Shown here piece by piece: positions 5,782 to 6,020 of a DNA stretch of 6,020 nucleotides; positions within the stretch are counted from its first letter, which is position 1; every line of letters begins with the position of its first letter. The notes under the pieces were generated by a model. That model was not told the origin of the DNA. It saw only the letters and a list, made by a program, of their open reading frames with translations, and did no database searches. The stretch lies in assembly GCA_024763135.1 (NCBI GenBank), contig JANTGD010000231.1, positions 1-6,020 of the forward strand, written 5' to 3'. A program made the position numbers and the translations under genes. The stretch is from Thiotrichales bacterium (GTDB taxonomy: Bacteria; Pseudomonadota; Gammaproteobacteria; UWMA-0217).

Positions 5782-5976
5782 ATGTCCGAAACGATCACCA
5801 AAACCTACGCGTCCGTCGAAGCCCTGCATAATGTCAAAGAAGATCTGGTTGCCACCGGTATCGAGCAGGAACACATCTTTGTCGATGAAGCCAACAAACA
5901 GATCAAAGTGATGATACCCAATGCCATTGAGCCGGAGATTCTTGAAATTCTCGGCCGCCACAAACCTTTGGATTAA
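5782..5976 (+). CDS. 64-aa conserved-type small protein
   Basis: This is a small soluble acidic protein of unknown function, with no signal peptide or membrane segment. The pattern suggests a compact beta-alpha-beta-alpha fold: strand ITKTY (5-9), helix SVEALHNVKEDLVATG (11-26), a two-strand stretch HIFVDEANKQIKVMIP (31-46), and helix EPEILEILGRHKP (50-62). The start of the pattern (a tyrosine-ended strand, then a helix with VKEDLVATG) loosely recalls small stress proteins of the GSP17M/YflT type, but I cannot assign it. A strong GGAGG supports translation. It is divergent from the UspA-fusion operon across a 141-bp region and ends five bases before the GTG of a flavoprotein gene, so the two plus-strand genes are probably co-transcribed. 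No clear promoter of its own was found. Confidence 0.85.
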   Translation: MSETITKTYASVEALHNVKEDLVATGIEQEHIFVDEANKQIKVMIPNAIEPEILEILGRHKPLD

Positions 5977-5981
5977 TACCC

Positions 5982-6020
5982 GTGACGACAACCTACGATT
6001 TTCTGGTTATCGGCGGCGGT
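5982..6020 (+). CDS. N-terminus of an FAD/NAD(P)-binding oxidoreductase (partial)
   Basis: Only 13 codons are in the window, starting at GTG: (M)TTTYDFLVIGGG. This is the first beta strand and the start of the glycine-rich GxGxxG loop of an FAD-binding Rossmann fold. YDFLVIGGG is typical of the pyridine nucleotide-disulfide reductase family (glutathione reductase, dihydrolipoamide dehydrogenase, mercuric reductase and relatives), but other FAD oxidoreductases begin in the same way. The GTG is five bases after the stop of the small-protein gene and has no strong ribosome site, which suggests translational coupling. The gene runs off the window end. Confidence 0.7.
   Translation, partial: MTTTYDFLVIGGG

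Noticed and set aside
5701..5991. 96-aa minus-strand frame opposite the small protein
   Set aside because: The plus-strand frame has a near-ideal ribosome site and ordered spacing to the next gene. The minus frame has neither.

Overview
The window looks like a chromosomal segment of a proteobacterium, most likely gammaproteobacterial. This rests on near-balanced base composition, Gram-negative-type genes (an AmtB-like transporter with a signal peptide, a UspA-type stress protein, a CPA1 antiporter), a sigmaS-like -10 box and an IS630-type relic. The genus cannot be told from the sequence. Most genes are ordinary housekeeping, transport or stress genes. The unusual material is in the repeats and the intergenic DNA.

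Layout. Positions 1-523 (+) hold the decayed 3' part of an IS630-family transposase with several single-base frameshifts. Positions 524-763 contain no gene but do contain a GC-rich stem-loop. Four genes then lie on the minus strand, in transcription order: a SpoIIAA-like/UspA fusion protein (5640-4789), an isoprenylcysteine-methyltransferase-like membrane protein (4783-4241), a CPA1 (NhaP-type) Na+/H+ antiporter (4034-2403) and an AmtB-family ammonium transporter (2053-764). Divergent from them on the plus strand are a 64-aa small protein (5782-5976) and, five bases later, the first 13 codons of a Rossmann-fold flavoprotein (5982 to the window end).

A complete 160-bp MITE-like element lies between the methyltransferase and antiporter genes (4073-4232). 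It has 17-bp terminal inverted repeats and a TTA duplication. About 90 bp of a second copy, in the opposite orientation, lies just past the antiporter stop codon (2305-2394). The antiporter gene is therefore bracketed by inverted copies of one non-coding repeat. This is the most notable structural feature of the window.

How the genes may work together (inference): the fusion protein and methyltransferase are separated by five bases and are probably one transcription unit driven by a sigmaS-like promoter in the divergent intergenic region. That region also holds a perfect 20-bp palindrome. The antiporter may once have been the third gene of this stress/membrane operon before the MITE inserted. 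The ammonium transporter appears to be a separate unit and lacks the usual adjacent glnK. I see no tRNA, rRNA, CRISPR array or phage gene, and no clear evidence for a wholly new system.
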